This document shows, in pieces, positions 14,719 through 23,632 of a DNA stretch of 64,000 nucleotides. The position numbers were made by a program, and so were the translations under genes. The notes under the pieces were generated by a model, which searched no databases, was not told where the DNA came from, and saw only the letters and a program-made list of their open reading frames with translations. Position 1 is the first letter of the stretch. Every line of letters begins with the position of its first letter. Source of the stretch: a bacterium. Lineage in GTDB: Bacteria; CLD3; SB21. The stretch is taken from positions 124,001-188,000 of the forward strand of contig JABWCP010000003.1 of the NCBI GenBank assembly GCA_013360215.1, written 5' to 3'.

Positions 14719-15507
14719 TTATTGTACGACTTTAACTAATTGTACGCTCACCGTTAACGGGTATTTTGCAAATGCTTGTGTTGGCCCCATAAATGGCTTA
14801 GATGCCGATACACGAATTAGCGAAACAAGATCGAGTCCGATCACCCACTTTCCAAAATAGAAACCTTTATTCTGTTCACTACGCCCCAGATTCTGATGAA
14901 ATTTACGATCACCATCAACATAACTCACTCGCGTTATGCTAAAAAACTTGAATTTCTCCGACACTGTGACAGCGGAAAGATGCAGTTCACCTCCAATGTC
15001 ATTGTTATACGTAAAATGCTCAGCCGATGAATTTAGTGCAGGAAAATCCCATGCAAATTTCGGGAGAAAGAACACATCTAACCGCCGTGATTCTGATTTT
15101 CCATAAGTAATCAAGGGCAAAGCAAGATACATGATCGCATTGCCTCCCGTACTGAAAAACCGTTGAGCTGAAGCTTTCGTCGTATCGTTACCGGCATCAA
15201 TCTGGGCGCCAAAACCAACTTTAGCATATCCTAGCTTCGGCATATATAAATAATCACTGATAAATTCGGCGTACAGGGAACTGCGATCATCTGTGAATGC
15301 AAATTGTATATTCTCACCGGTTGATAACGACAAGGAACCAAAATAATTTTTCGCTATCGTTGTGTCGCCCTGCGCCGGAAATATGTGTTTTTTATTTTGT
15401 GGCGGAGAGCCTGGTTCCGTTTTTTTGGTGGGGACTAAGGACATTACACTTTGCGACCAAAGCAGTGAGCTGAAAGAGAAAATCAACAAAAGTGCTTTAG
15501 TTAACAT
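14719..15507 (-). CDS. Exported beta-rich protein, unknown function
   Basis: The 262-residue protein has an N-terminal signal peptide (MLTKALLLIFSFSSLLWSQS). A proline/lysine-rich linker follows, then many amphipathic strands (for example YLYMPKLGYAKVGFGAQIDA and PLTVSVQLVKVV at the end), which suggests a small outer-membrane barrel. I do not recognise a family. It is on the same strand as the DUF1207-like gene, 90 bp upstream of it, and may be co-transcribed with it. Confidence 0.55.
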   Translation of the reverse strand: MLTKALLLIFSFSSLLWSQSVMSLVPTKKTEPGSPPQNKKHIFPAQGDTTIAKNYFGSLSLSTGENIQFAFTDDRSSLYAEFISDYLYMPKLGYAKVGFGAQIDAGNDTTKASAQRFFSTGGNAIMYLALPLITYGKSESRRLDVFFLPKFAWDFPALNSSAEHFTYNNDIGGELHLSAVTVSEKFKFFSITRVSYVDGDRKFHQNLGRSEQNKGFYFGKWVIGLDLVSLIRVSASKPFMGPTQAFAKYPLTVSVQLVKVVQ

Positions 15508-16129
15508 AAAATTACCCTTTCACCGAATTATAGAATGCTAAATGGTTAAACGTGATTTAAAATATACTAGAATAACCAGTCTGTTGTTGTTTACTGATGA
15601 TATAAATTGCGTACAGATCAATGACATGATTTTAAAGATCATCTTTCAAAGATTGTTCGATAGACTTGCAAAAACAAATTGTTGTGTGTAAAAAGAGAAC
15701 GAAACAATATCCGAATTACAAAAATTCAATAGTTATGATTTGAAATCATACGATTTTGCTATTGTAATTGTCTACAAATAATAAGGTAAGCTTTACCAAC
15801 CGCGCCCGTTGATACAATCAATGTAAAATGTGATCAAAATTCATACTTGGAGTCCTTACAAATACATTTATAGAACGCGAGTCCTTACTATTGTGTTCTA
15901 AAAATTCGTGAACCTTTTCGGTTGTTATTGTTAAATAAGATAGCGCTTCCCGAAAGCAAACGTCAAGGGAGAGAAACGCAGGAAGAAATCGCCGATGACG
16001 ATGGTATTCCAGATAATCGGACTGGAATATCGATATGCGACATTGACACTGGTGGGTATTATCTATATATTCTTTTTTTTCTCAAATTGTGTTATCCCAA
16101 ATAATAACCTTTTTCAGGAGGTTGCCGGT
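15508..16129. other. Divergent intergenic region with a nested hairpin
   Basis: 622 bp without a supported gene, between divergent genes. At 15727-15764 there is a nested inverted repeat. The inner stem ATGATTT/AAATCAT (15735-15749) is enclosed by CAATAG (15727-15732) and CTATTG (15759-15764). It may be an operator or an RNA hairpin. The rest is AT-rich. The plus-strand gene's strong AGGAGG is at 16117-16122. Confidence 0.5.
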
Positions 16130-16453
16130 ATGAAGACCCCACACGACATCACGCTTGATGAAGCCAAACAATTTATCGCCAATCAACGCTCCCGCACGCA
16201 AGGAAACGTCGCTGTCGGTTCCCACTTCGGTCAAATGATCGGCGGAATGTTTTCCAAAGAAGCGCTTCAGAATCTTTTGAATCAATCCGGATGTACGGGA
16301 ATGCGATTTTATTTTGGTGCTAATAACAGCGGCCAGCCCGTGCTGGTTTTGGTCGGTGTGGATGGCTCAGGGAATGATATGACCGGCGGTGTGATGCTTG
16401 AACGTTGCCAACCACTGATGGCTAATCAGGCTAAAGGAGACTTAGGTCAATAA
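16130..16453 (+). CDS. Conserved small protein upstream of a sensor-kinase operon
   Basis: A 107-residue protein from the ATG at 16130, chosen because AGGAGG stands 7 bp upstream; a longer frame opens earlier but lacks such a site. The C-terminal half (SGCTGMRFYFGANNSGQPVL then VLVGVDGSGNDM) is glycine-rich and predicted beta. I do not recognise a named family, though similar short proteins occur in Bacteroidetes. Its stop overlaps the start of the membrane-protein gene (TAATG), and that gene overlaps a histidine kinase, so the three form one operon. A signalling accessory role is an inference from context. Confidence 0.7.
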   Translation: MKTPHDITLDEAKQFIANQRSRTQGNVAVGSHFGQMIGGMFSKEALQNLLNQSGCTGMRFYFGANNSGQPVLVLVGVDGSGNDMTGGVMLERCQPLMANQAKGDLGQ

Positions 16454-17067
16454 TGCCGATCAGCAATATTTGGGTTACATTGGCCGATCTGATTCCAGTC
16501 TTGGGCGGCCTTTGGGCGATCAAACATCTTGGCAAAGGAATGCGGATTTTCTTTTTTTATTGCTTGATGGCTTTGCCTTTTGATTTGCTCAATCTCACCT
16601 TGCGTATCTATGAAATCAACAACTTCTGGGTATTACATGTTTTTACTTTATGCGAATACGCGCTTATAGCAGCAACACTCTCGGTTTGGGCCACCTCCGG
16701 TTTACAAAAATTAATACGTTTTTCAATTACCGGTTTTATCGTCGTATGGATTATCAGTAAGTTTTTTATCGAATCGTTTAGTACGTATGATAATTTTATG
16801 TCCACCACCGAGAGTGTTTTACTTATTATTTTGACGACCACCATATTGACGCGCTTGAGCACCCTCACAGAAAATTTCGACGAAGATCCGAGGTTTTGGG
16901 TATTGATCGCGTTATTATTCTATTTCGCGGGTAATTTTACGGTATTCGCACTCCGCAACTACCTGTATTTCTGGTATATTCACAATATCATACTGACCAT
17001 CACCAATATTCTCATATTTAAAGCCTTTTTATGCAGTCGCAATCCCCTGAACTCTGGCTTATACTGA
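16453..17067 (+). CDS. Six-helix integral membrane protein
   Basis: The 204-residue protein is almost entirely hydrophobic, with about six transmembrane helices. Examples are WVTLADLIPVLGGLWAI, IFFFYCLMALPFDLLNLTL, and VLIALLFYFAGNFTVFAL near the end. It overlaps the upstream small gene by one base (TAATG) and the downstream histidine kinase by 37 bp. The strong coupling to the kinase suggests that it supplies or modifies the membrane input for it. No ligand-binding motif is visible. Confidence 0.75.
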   Translation: MPISNIWVTLADLIPVLGGLWAIKHLGKGMRIFFFYCLMALPFDLLNLTLRIYEINNFWVLHVFTLCEYALIAATLSVWATSGLQKLIRFSITGFIVVWIISKFFIESFSTYDNFMSTTESVLLIILTTTILTRLSTLTENFDEDPRFWVLIALLFYFAGNFTVFALRNYLYFWYIHNIILTITNILIFKAFLCSRNPLNSGLY

Positions 17068-18086
17068 TATTCGGCATCGTCGCCTCTCTATCATTAGTAA
17101 TCGGTATCATAGCCATTATCATGATTTCTCAAAAGCGAATGATCGGTGCACAAGAAGAAAGACTGGCGGAGATCGAAAAACGTGAAAAAGAAAATCTTCG
17201 CTTGGTGGATGAACTAACGCGACTAAAAGCCACATTGGAAGAACGGGTAAAAAGTCGAACTGAAGAACTGGAGAATTCACTAGAAAAACTGAAACAGGCT
17301 CAGGCCCAACTGGTATTATCTGAAAAAATGGCTTCATTGGGTAGCCTGGTAGCAGGCACCGCGCACGAATTCAACAACCCGCTTTCTATTATTTCCGGAA
17401 ATCTTCGTTTTCTAGAAGAATATTTTGATTTTTACAAACGTGTACTTACCGCGTCGTCAGCCCAGTCCGTTCTTCAAAAAAACGATGCGACGTTGCATGA
17501 TGTAATTGCAGATTCTGAAAAAACATTGACCTCATGTACGCATGCTGTACAGCGTTTGGTCAAACTCGTCAATAGTTTGCGCCAATTTGCACATATTGAC
17601 GATGCCTCCATCACGGAAGTAAATATCCACGACGAACTGGATAATATTCTGCAGTTATCCGTGGTGTCTCGTTTTCCGGTGGTCCGAATTGAACGAAAGT
17701 ATTCCGGCCACGCGCAAATCGTATGTTACGCCGGCGATATGGTACAGGTATTGATGAATCTTCTCATCAACGCTTGCGAGTCTATCGAACGGCGAATTCA
17801 ACAGAATGCATTACCGCCCGGAGTACTGAGTATCGTGACTGAAAAAGCAGCGGAAGGCACACTTCGCATATCCGTAATAGATAATGGCAGTGGAATCGAC
17901 CCCTCGATACAAAACAGAATTTTTGATCCGTTTTTTTCCACAAAACCTATCGGCCAAGGTGTTGGGCTAAGTCTGGCTACGTCTTATCGTATCGTACAGA
18001 AGCACAATGGTCGTATGTATTTCCACACAACCCCCTCCCTGACTACATTTACTTTGGAATTACCAGTTTACCAAAAATCATTTTAG
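17031..18086 (+). CDS. Membrane-anchored sensor histidine kinase
   Basis: The 351-residue protein has one N-terminal transmembrane helix (residues ~8-32), then a coiled coil of about 60 residues. The HisKA domain has the phospho-acceptor in AHEFNNPLS (His near residue 112). The ATPase domain has the N box NLLINACES (~242), the G1 box DNGSGI (~284) and the G2 box GQGVGLSLA (~308). There is no receiver and no periplasmic sensor domain, so the signal must come through the six-helix partner or the membrane. No response regulator lies next to it; an AraC-type gene follows in the opposite direction. Confidence 0.92.
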   Translation: MQSQSPELWLILIFGIVASLSLVIGIIAIIMISQKRMIGAQEERLAEIEKREKENLRLVDELTRLKATLEERVKSRTEELENSLEKLKQAQAQLVLSEKMASLGSLVAGTAHEFNNPLSIISGNLRFLEEYFDFYKRVLTASSAQSVLQKNDATLHDVIADSEKTLTSCTHAVQRLVKLVNSLRQFAHIDDASITEVNIHDELDNILQLSVVSRFPVVRIERKYSGHAQIVCYAGDMVQVLMNLLINACESIERRIQQNALPPGVLSIVTEKAAEGTLRISVIDNGSGIDPSIQNRIFDPFFSTKPIGQGVGLSLATSYRIVQKHNGRMYFHTTPSLTTFTLELPVYQKSF

Positions 18087-18091
18087 CAAAA

Positions 18092-18499
18092 CTAAGGAAT
18101 TTCCGGGCCGGATACAGGAGATTTTCCGGTCGACGTTATCACCACATTATCGCGTGGATGATGTAAATTTTGAATGGATTCTGAATCATTGCGTCCACGC
18201 AATTCAGAAGGAGGTTTACCTAAACGTTTACGCACGGCATCTCTGAATGTGCGCACATGAGCATATCCCGAGGCGTGGCAGATCGTATACAGATCAAGGT
18301 CCCTAAGCAACATCTGAGTCGCCTTTTCTAAACGGTAATTTTCGATGATCGTAAAGGGACTGAGGTGATATAGCCGATGCACTTCATCTCGAAGGTAAGA
18401 ACCGGAAATGCCAAGCATTTCAGCCAGTGAAGCTACCGAAAAACTAGGATTGCTGAAATGTAGATCAATGATCCTGTCAATTTGCTCTTTGCTCAGCAT
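18092..18499 (-). CDS. Stand-alone AraC-type HTH regulator
   Basis: The 135-residue protein consists of two AraC helix-turn-helix motifs (SVASLAEMLGISGSYLRDEV and LYTICHASGYAHVRTFRDAV, then KRLGKPPSELRGR) with a short C-terminal tail and no ligand domain. It is a paralogue of the regulator at 23591-24052. Its stop lies 5 bp from that of the histidine kinase on the other strand. It could regulate the accessory genes on the same strand to the right, but nothing in the sequence proves a target. Confidence 0.88.
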   Translation of the reverse strand: MLSKEQIDRIIDLHFSNPSFSVASLAEMLGISGSYLRDEVHRLYHLSPFTIIENYRLEKATQMLLRDLDLYTICHASGYAHVRTFRDAVRKRLGKPPSELRGRNDSESIQNLHHPRDNVVITSTGKSPVSGPEIP

Positions 18500-18733
18500 A
18501 CGATCTTCCTCCTCGGCACGATTTTAGAAATATATTATTTCCGCAATCTGTCGTATTCTTCTGCGTGGCATGATTAATCACCCGTGACGTCTTTATGTTA
18601 ATAATTCTGCTCAACATGAAGATGTAGCGAGGATTGGTTGCGAGATGGAGCACATCACCGCTTAAATACCGATACTTTGAGCCCTTGATTTACGAATTGT
18701 ATTTTGGAACCCCGATTCATCCTATTCAAAATT

Positions 18734-19873
18734 TTAAGAGATTTCAGATCCATATTGATTTATGTATGCCGTAATGTTTTGGTAGTTATTCATGATCGTA
18801 TTCATAAGCGCGTTTGTTTGATTAATTATTGAATTCTGTAAATTGGAATCCGGATTGATATCAGGTTTAACTAAATACTCCAATAGACTACCGAGAATAT
18901 CCATAGTACCGTTAATTTGGATACTTGCTTCCAGTTGTTGTACCTCCGAAAGAAAATTTTTCCTCAGATAACTCGTGATCCATCTTGAAAGGCGATCGTA
19001 ATCCGATTTTCGATCTCCGATAGAACCTTTATCGGCATAGTTCGTAATATTCCCTGATACAAACTGACCATTGAGTATCAACATCGCAGAGGGATTCACA
19101 TACGCCGTAAGAAAAGTTACTTTGGCAAGATCAACAGCCCAACAATTGGTTGCTCTATAATTTGCCATGGCGTATCGGATCAATTCGGCCGTATAAATAG
19201 CGGCAAAATCACTGAAATAGCCATGATACTGTACAGAGCTTGTATTGGAAGACACCAAGAATTGAATGACATTACTCAGATAAGGCTGCAGCATGGACTG
19301 AGTCTGAAGTAGATTTAATTCTCTTAAGTAATACATATCGGACGGGTCGAGCGTCCCCAACTCACCGCCATGCAAAGAATAGCTTCTTCCTGATTTCACA
19401 TCAGGTGGTATATAGGCAACGTGGTAATTTCTCATGGTGCTGTTTAGTTCGACTTCGACATACGAAGGGCAAGCAAAAAGCAACGGATCGGTGAGTAAGG
19501 CTGCCGCCCAACCGATACCGTTTGGGTTTTTAAGTTGAGTGGACAATATGGCCTCTTCTACTTTTTTTCTCATTTCTTGCGATGTAGCCCTTATGCCGGC
19601 GATACGTGTAAGTGTCTCGGAAACCCCCTGTTGGCCTTGGACAAAAAGATTATAGATTTCACCGGCATCAGCAACAAGCTGAGTGTTTAATACACTCAAA
19701 ACCGTTTTTACGCTTGGCACAGTGGCCTTTGTTTCCGCATCTCGGCCGACAAAAAAGTAAATCCCCTGCGAGGCATTCATTACTCTTATAAAAGGTGTAT
19801 TTGGATAATTGGACAGTTTTAGTTTCAAAACCGGGTTATAAGGAACATCTGACATAGCTGCCTCACTGTGCAT
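18734..19873 (-). CDS. Hypothetical protein next to the exported deaminase-like gene
   Basis: The 379-residue protein is mixed alpha/beta with no signal peptide or transmembrane helix, and is rich in Asn, Ser and Tyr. The C-terminal ~60 residues are Asn-rich (NLQNSIINQTNALMNTIMNN). No motif is recognised. The ATG at 19855 (M7, MSDVPYNPVLK) is an alternative start. It lies 90 bp downstream of the deaminase-like gene on the same strand, so the two may form a pair, for instance an enzyme and a partner or immunity-type protein. That is inference only. Confidence 0.55.
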   Translation of the reverse strand: MHSEAAMSDVPYNPVLKLKLSNYPNTPFIRVMNASQGIYFFVGRDAETKATVPSVKTVLSVLNTQLVADAGEIYNLFVQGQQGVSETLTRIAGIRATSQEMRKKVEEAILSTQLKNPNGIGWAAALLTDPLLFACPSYVEVELNSTMRNYHVAYIPPDVKSGRSYSLHGGELGTLDPSDMYYLRELNLLQTQSMLQPYLSNVIQFLVSSNTSSVQYHGYFSDFAAIYTAELIRYAMANYRATNCWAVDLAKVTFLTAYVNPSAMLILNGQFVSGNITNYADKGSIGDRKSDYDRLSRWITSYLRKNFLSEVQQLEASIQINGTMDILGSLLEYLVKPDINPDSNLQNSIINQTNALMNTIMNNYQNITAYINQYGSEIS

Positions 19874-19963
19874 GATTGCACATTTTTTTTAACATTTAGA
19901 TTGTTTTCTGCTTTTAGAAATCGACCGTAAATAGAACCGAAAGCCTATAATGCATACACGGTG

Positions 19964-20914
19964 TTATTGATTTTTCTTTATGCGTTGAACCATGTAGGTA
20001 TTACCTATTTTCTTACCGGTTAGGCTGCCTTTACTCATAAAATAAACCGGCATGCACGAGGGATCTATAGGAAGCGGAACATTATCACATGAACCATTGG
20101 AAGGTTGTATTAACTCATAGAGTAGTAAGAATGCCTCTTGTAAGGTTTGGTTTTCAGCAAAGATCGGAGTGTATGCTAAAAATTTATTTGTTTCATTAGA
20201 GTACAACATTTGGGCTTGAGATGAAGCCAAAAAGGCGACAATATTACAATTACAAACATCTCCTGAGCCACAATATTGTGCATACGCATTATTAATGGCT
20301 TGGTAAAAATCGAGTTTTGATGCAACGGGCTTAGTAACGCGTGGATATGGTGGATAACCACCGGGAAGTGATTTTGAATTTAACAGCAACCTTTGGAGTG
20401 CGCCGCCAAAACAAGGGTCATGTTGAGCATAAATCGTAAGAGGAACTTTTTCTAAGCTCATCATTCCGGCGCACATGGCACATTCTTCCAGATTAGTATA
20501 AATGGTACAGTTTTCCAGATAATAATTACCCGTACAAAAAGAATATTGTTGCATTACGCGTACTTCGCCATGCTGGGTTCCATTGTTGAAACACCCCACG
20601 CAGTTAAGCGCGTAAGCTATACTCGTGTCATTCCAATCTATCATGACTGATCCGATGTTATAACCACGCATAAATTGACCATTTGATGGATCGGAATTCG
20701 TTTGCCAGTCTCTATAAATACACGCGATACCGGCTCTGGAAGCCATCATATCCGCTTCTTCCCTTGCATTTTGAGGTACATATTTATCAATATAAGATAC
20801 CTTTTTAGTGTCTTTGTTTTGCCCCCATACCATGGAATTCGATCCGCCCGTGAGTACAGTGACGAAAATCAGAATCATCGCTTTTTTTAGTTTTAGATTA
20901 TTCATTGTGCTCAA
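19964..20914 (-). CDS. Exported cytidine-deaminase-fold protein
   Basis: The 316-residue protein has an N-terminal signal peptide (KKAMILIFVTVLTGGSNSMV, then WGQ). The two zinc motifs of the cytidine/nucleotide/tRNA-adenosine deaminase superfamily follow. HGEV near residue 113 stands for H-A-E, and TNLEECAMCAGMMSLEK near residue 140 stands for P-C-x-x-C, here with Glu in place of Pro. IYAQHDPCFGGALQRLLL after it matches the usual next strand and helix. Deaminases of this type are normally cytoplasmic; a signal peptide is unusual. A C-terminal ~100-residue domain rich in Cys (CGSGDVCNCN) is unassigned. Possible roles are a secreted nucleobase deaminase or a toxin-type deaminase. Confidence 0.75.
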   Translation of the reverse strand: MSTMNNLKLKKAMILIFVTVLTGGSNSMVWGQNKDTKKVSYIDKYVPQNAREEADMMASRAGIACIYRDWQTNSDPSNGQFMRGYNIGSVMIDWNDTSIAYALNCVGCFNNGTQHGEVRVMQQYSFCTGNYYLENCTIYTNLEECAMCAGMMSLEKVPLTIYAQHDPCFGGALQRLLLNSKSLPGGYPPYPRVTKPVASKLDFYQAINNAYAQYCGSGDVCNCNIVAFLASSQAQMLYSNETNKFLAYTPIFAENQTLQEAFLLLYELIQPSNGSCDNVPLPIDPSCMPVYFMSKGSLTGKKIGNTYMVQRIKKNQ

Positions 20915-21165
20915 AAGTTTCTCCTACTCATCTGGCTTTTCGGTTAACGCCCCGTTTTATGTGTGGTTTCTGGACTCCACGTTGTTTTATAACAAACCAA
21001 TTTTCGTCGAGGTTTTTATATTCGAATACCTTTTTCGATTTTAGATGCTAATTAAAACAGCATATAACGCAGCAACGCCACAAAATCGAAAAATCGCAGA
21101 AACGTAGAAAAATTGAATTTTATAATGAGATATGATTGTTTTAAAATTAAAGTCCGTCAGGCCAT

Positions 21166-21210
21166 TTGTCAACTTCGGGAATCGAAGGCGTTTTTCGCAG
21201 GTGTTTTTCG
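21166..21210. repeat. 45-bp direct repeat, copy A (3' end of the JAMM gene)
   Basis: Identical over 45 bp to 23588-23632. It contains the small hairpin CTTCG/CGAAG around GGAAT, and two CGAAAAAC boxes on the minus strand. On that strand it encodes the last residues KTPAKNAFDSRS and the TGA stop of the JAMM-peptidase gene. Confidence 0.95.
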
Positions 21211-21663
21211 CATCTGAATGTTCGTTTTGTCAATACGATTTTGTCGTCTGACAGGCCCGAAAGCAATAGCCTCAAAAGAATGATTAAATCGAACAATTAT
21301 CATCAAAGGAATTCCGGTGTTTCGAATCAGCCAAAGATCACGCAAAGAAAGGTGCAAAAGCCCGGACGGGTGCGAGTGGTAAATTCCTAAAAACTTGAAC
21401 CCTTTCATTTTGAAATGAGAACTGGCCTCCATCAATGAATTAACGGATAGAGCAAAACCGTTTGATCGGTTCGATTGATTTTGGATTGGATATACGGACG
21501 CAACATATATCGTTCTGTTTTTTTTAATCCCCCCCAATGCTCCGCAAATCTCTCCGGTGGGGTTTTTCTGTAATTGTTTACGAAGCATTTGTGCCGGTAG
21601 TTTGTCAATCTCTATTTTTTGATACCCTATCATCGCGTCGAACTCCCCAAGCAATAATGACAA
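21169..21663 (-). CDS. JAMM/MPN-family metallopeptidase
   Basis: The 164-residue protein has the full JAB/JAMM zinc-peptidase signature: an upstream glutamate in NPTGEICGALGG (near residue 37), then YHSHPSGLLHLSLRDL (H-x-H-P-x7-S-x2-D, near residue 95). Bacterial members cut isopeptide bonds, ubiquitin-like tails or small-molecule conjugates, or serve in phage tails and defence islands. The gene overlaps the preceding one by 34 bp, so the two are coupled. The last 12 residues (KTPAKNAFDSRS) come from a repeat also found at the end of an unrelated AraC gene, so the native C-terminus has been replaced or extended. Confidence 0.85.
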   Translation of the reverse strand: MSLLLGEFDAMIGYQKIEIDKLPAQMLRKQLQKNPTGEICGALGGIKKNRTIYVASVYPIQNQSNRSNGFALSVNSLMEASSHFKMKGFKFLGIYHSHPSGLLHLSLRDLWLIRNTGIPLMIIVRFNHSFEAIAFGPVRRQNRIDKTNIQMRKTPAKNAFDSRS

Positions 21664-22775
21664 TTATCCAGACCGTGAGCTTGAGCTTCATTGACGCTGT
21701 AAAAAATCCGTTTATGTTCGTTCGTAATAAGGTGAAGATACGGGCAATTTGCGATGTGCAGTTCCATCGTTCCCCTGTTCGTATTGCCGATCAGGTAACC
21801 GTAAACCCCGAGCGCTTGTTCCGCTTTGAGAGCAGAAAGCGATGGAGTCGCCGGACGGGTCGCGACAGTTTGCCAATGTTGACTGATACGCGTCTCGTAT
21901 TTCGATGATTTATTGGAAGAGCCACCGGGGGATAATACGCCTCCGGGAAATCCCGTAATACCTTCGATGATCATACCCCCTCCTATCACGCCAAGGGTCC
22001 AACCTGCAACCGGATTTACAGGCGCTATCAGAACCCCTGCGGTAACCAAAAAAGCCCCGACTACCGTTTCAACAGGATTATCATCGGCGCCGATCACGAG
22101 CAAACCAGCATCAGTAAGATATCGTGGCGCGTCCGGAAAAGAAATGGAAGAAGCTTGCTTTTGAATCGAAACCAATTGTTTTATAAATTTTTCAGTACTA
22201 GTGGACTGAACGAGTTTTTTTCTAGGCAAACAATAGACTTCGTAAATGTATGACATCTCCTCTAACGAAATGCCCAAGGCCTTGATTGCGTAAGCCTCCT
22301 CTTTGCTAAAAAAGGAAGGGTTCGAAAAAACAGAAGCTTCGGAGGAATGTTTTCTTATTTCTTTCCAACGCCCATGAGCGTTTTTATTGGTAATCAGTCC
22401 CTCACTGGCTTTTCGGATCATATTTTGAAAGTGCACCTCTGCCGCATCGCCCGATCTTGCGATTTTTTTCTGTATCTCATCTTTAACGGGCTTCCCGGAT
22501 AAAGAACCACGAACAACCGCCCCGACTCGCCTGTGGTATTTGAGTACAAATCGCGCGTATTGGGCCGCCTCAATCGCAGCACTATCACGGGCAATATCCG
22601 TGATAGCTTTGGGGCAACCATCTCGAACCTTTTGCTTACGTCCAAACAGTTTCGTATTCTTTCTAAACCCCGGAGTCATTTTAAGGAAATCCTCGAATTG
22701 GTCTCGGGATGTAAATTTGATTTGCTTAGAAATACTTTTCATGGGATTTCTTGCCTTAAAGTGAAAAATCTGCAA
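21630..22775 (-). CDS. Protein with Ada-like C-terminal zinc motif, coupled to the JAMM peptidase
   Basis: The 381-residue protein is not assigned to a family. The N-terminal ~190 residues are basic and helical. Residues ~235-275 are hydrophobic and glycine-rich (VVGAFLVTAGVLIAP, then GWTLGVIGGGMIIEGITGF) and could insert in a membrane. The C-terminus reads LHIANCPYLHLI...RIFYSVNEAQAHGLDNCHYCL, which matches the H-x3-C...F-x-S-x2-E-A-x3-G-x2-x-C-x2-C pattern of Ada-type zinc-binding modules. Its start may be M12 (MKSISKQ). The architecture (pore-like segment plus small C-terminal module next to a peptidase) is reminiscent of toxin or effector precursors, but this is inference. Confidence 0.6.
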   Translation of the reverse strand: MQIFHFKARNPMKSISKQIKFTSRDQFEDFLKMTPGFRKNTKLFGRKQKVRDGCPKAITDIARDSAAIEAAQYARFVLKYHRRVGAVVRGSLSGKPVKDEIQKKIARSGDAAEVHFQNMIRKASEGLITNKNAHGRWKEIRKHSSEASVFSNPSFFSKEEAYAIKALGISLEEMSYIYEVYCLPRKKLVQSTSTEKFIKQLVSIQKQASSISFPDAPRYLTDAGLLVIGADDNPVETVVGAFLVTAGVLIAPVNPVAGWTLGVIGGGMIIEGITGFPGGVLSPGGSSNKSSKYETRISQHWQTVATRPATPSLSALKAEQALGVYGYLIGNTNRGTMELHIANCPYLHLITNEHKRIFYSVNEAQAHGLDNCHYCLGSSTR

Positions 22776-22905
22776 CGCATTTTTTTTTACTATTAAACTA
22801 TTGCTGAATCACATCCCTTCATCGATTAACATTTTCATCACACGTGGCTATTGATTGTATTCATTGCACTCTCCGCTTAATTTATTTCTGATTGTTGCAA
22901 GCATA

Positions 22906-23379
22906 TTATTTACGTTCGGCAATGGATGAACCGTTGGCGTCAGCCGCAGTGCTTGTAAAATGACCTTTCAGCATTTTTTCGTTTTCATTAATTATCCAAG
23001 TTATAGTACCAGTACTAGCTCTTTGTTTACCATGTTCAGAAAATGTGATCCACACTTTACTCTTTTCAATTGTTCCTTCAAGCGTTATAGGGGTCCGCGC
23101 TTCAAAAGGATATTCGACATCGTTTTCCCAACATTTTTCACCGGTTGCTTTGATTTGGGCACCGTCTTGATGAATAAAAATACGGTATCCAAGTTTTAAT
23201 TTCAGAAAAGGCGCGTATGACGTATGCTCGATCGTATTGGTAACGCGCCATTCTCCGTTTAAGTCAATATTCGGATGACTTTGCAAGTATTCTATAATCC
23301 CCAAAACGGTTGAAATGAATCCCACAACAGCCACAACGGTAGCAATTAACTTTTTAGCAACCGAATTCAACATGAGCAT
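22906..23379 (-). CDS. Membrane-anchored beta-rich protein, unknown function
   Basis: The 157-residue protein has one N-terminal transmembrane helix (KKLIATVVAVVGFISTVLGI, residues ~9-28). About 120 residues of beta strands follow, starting LNGEWRVTNTIEH and ending TGTITWIINENEKML then KGHFTST. This resembles the lipocalin-like 'G-x-W' single-domain proteins often seen in Bacteroidetes. No enzyme motif is seen. It lies upstream of the JAMM/Ada-like pair with a 130-bp gap, inside the segment bracketed by the 45-bp direct repeats. Confidence 0.6.
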   Translation of the reverse strand: MLMLNSVAKKLIATVVAVVGFISTVLGIIEYLQSHPNIDLNGEWRVTNTIEHTSYAPFLKLKLGYRIFIHQDGAQIKATGEKCWENDVEYPFEARTPITLEGTIEKSKVWITFSEHGKQRASTGTITWIINENEKMLKGHFTSTAADANGSSIAERK

Positions 23380-23587
23380 GGTATGACCCTTTCAACTCAT
23401 AAAGCTATAACAACAGTGTTGTGTTTGAAGTCAATGTGGAACGCAACAAAACGTCAATGAGATAAATTTACTTATTCAGGCGGCCTTAGTAGTTCTCGCA
23501 ATTAAAGTCGCTCGTCCTAAGTTTAAGTGTCGATCCTCTGATGGGAGTGAATACTGCACGTTACAAGTTAATCTACCTTAAATCAGC

Positions 23588-23632
23588 TTGTCAACTTCGG
23601 GAATCGAAGGCGTTTTTCGCAGGTGTTTTTCG
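23588..23632. repeat. 45-bp direct repeat, copy B (3' end of the AraC gene)
   Basis: Identical to 21166-21210 and in the same orientation. It forms the last 12 codons and the stop of the AraC-type gene. With copy A it brackets 2.4 kb holding the JAMM, Ada-like and beta-rich genes. Confidence 0.95.

Noticed and set aside
15922..16104. A 60-codon frame before the small 16130 gene
   Set aside because: It has no ribosome site, its end overlaps the leader of the real gene, and its sequence is low in protein-like features.
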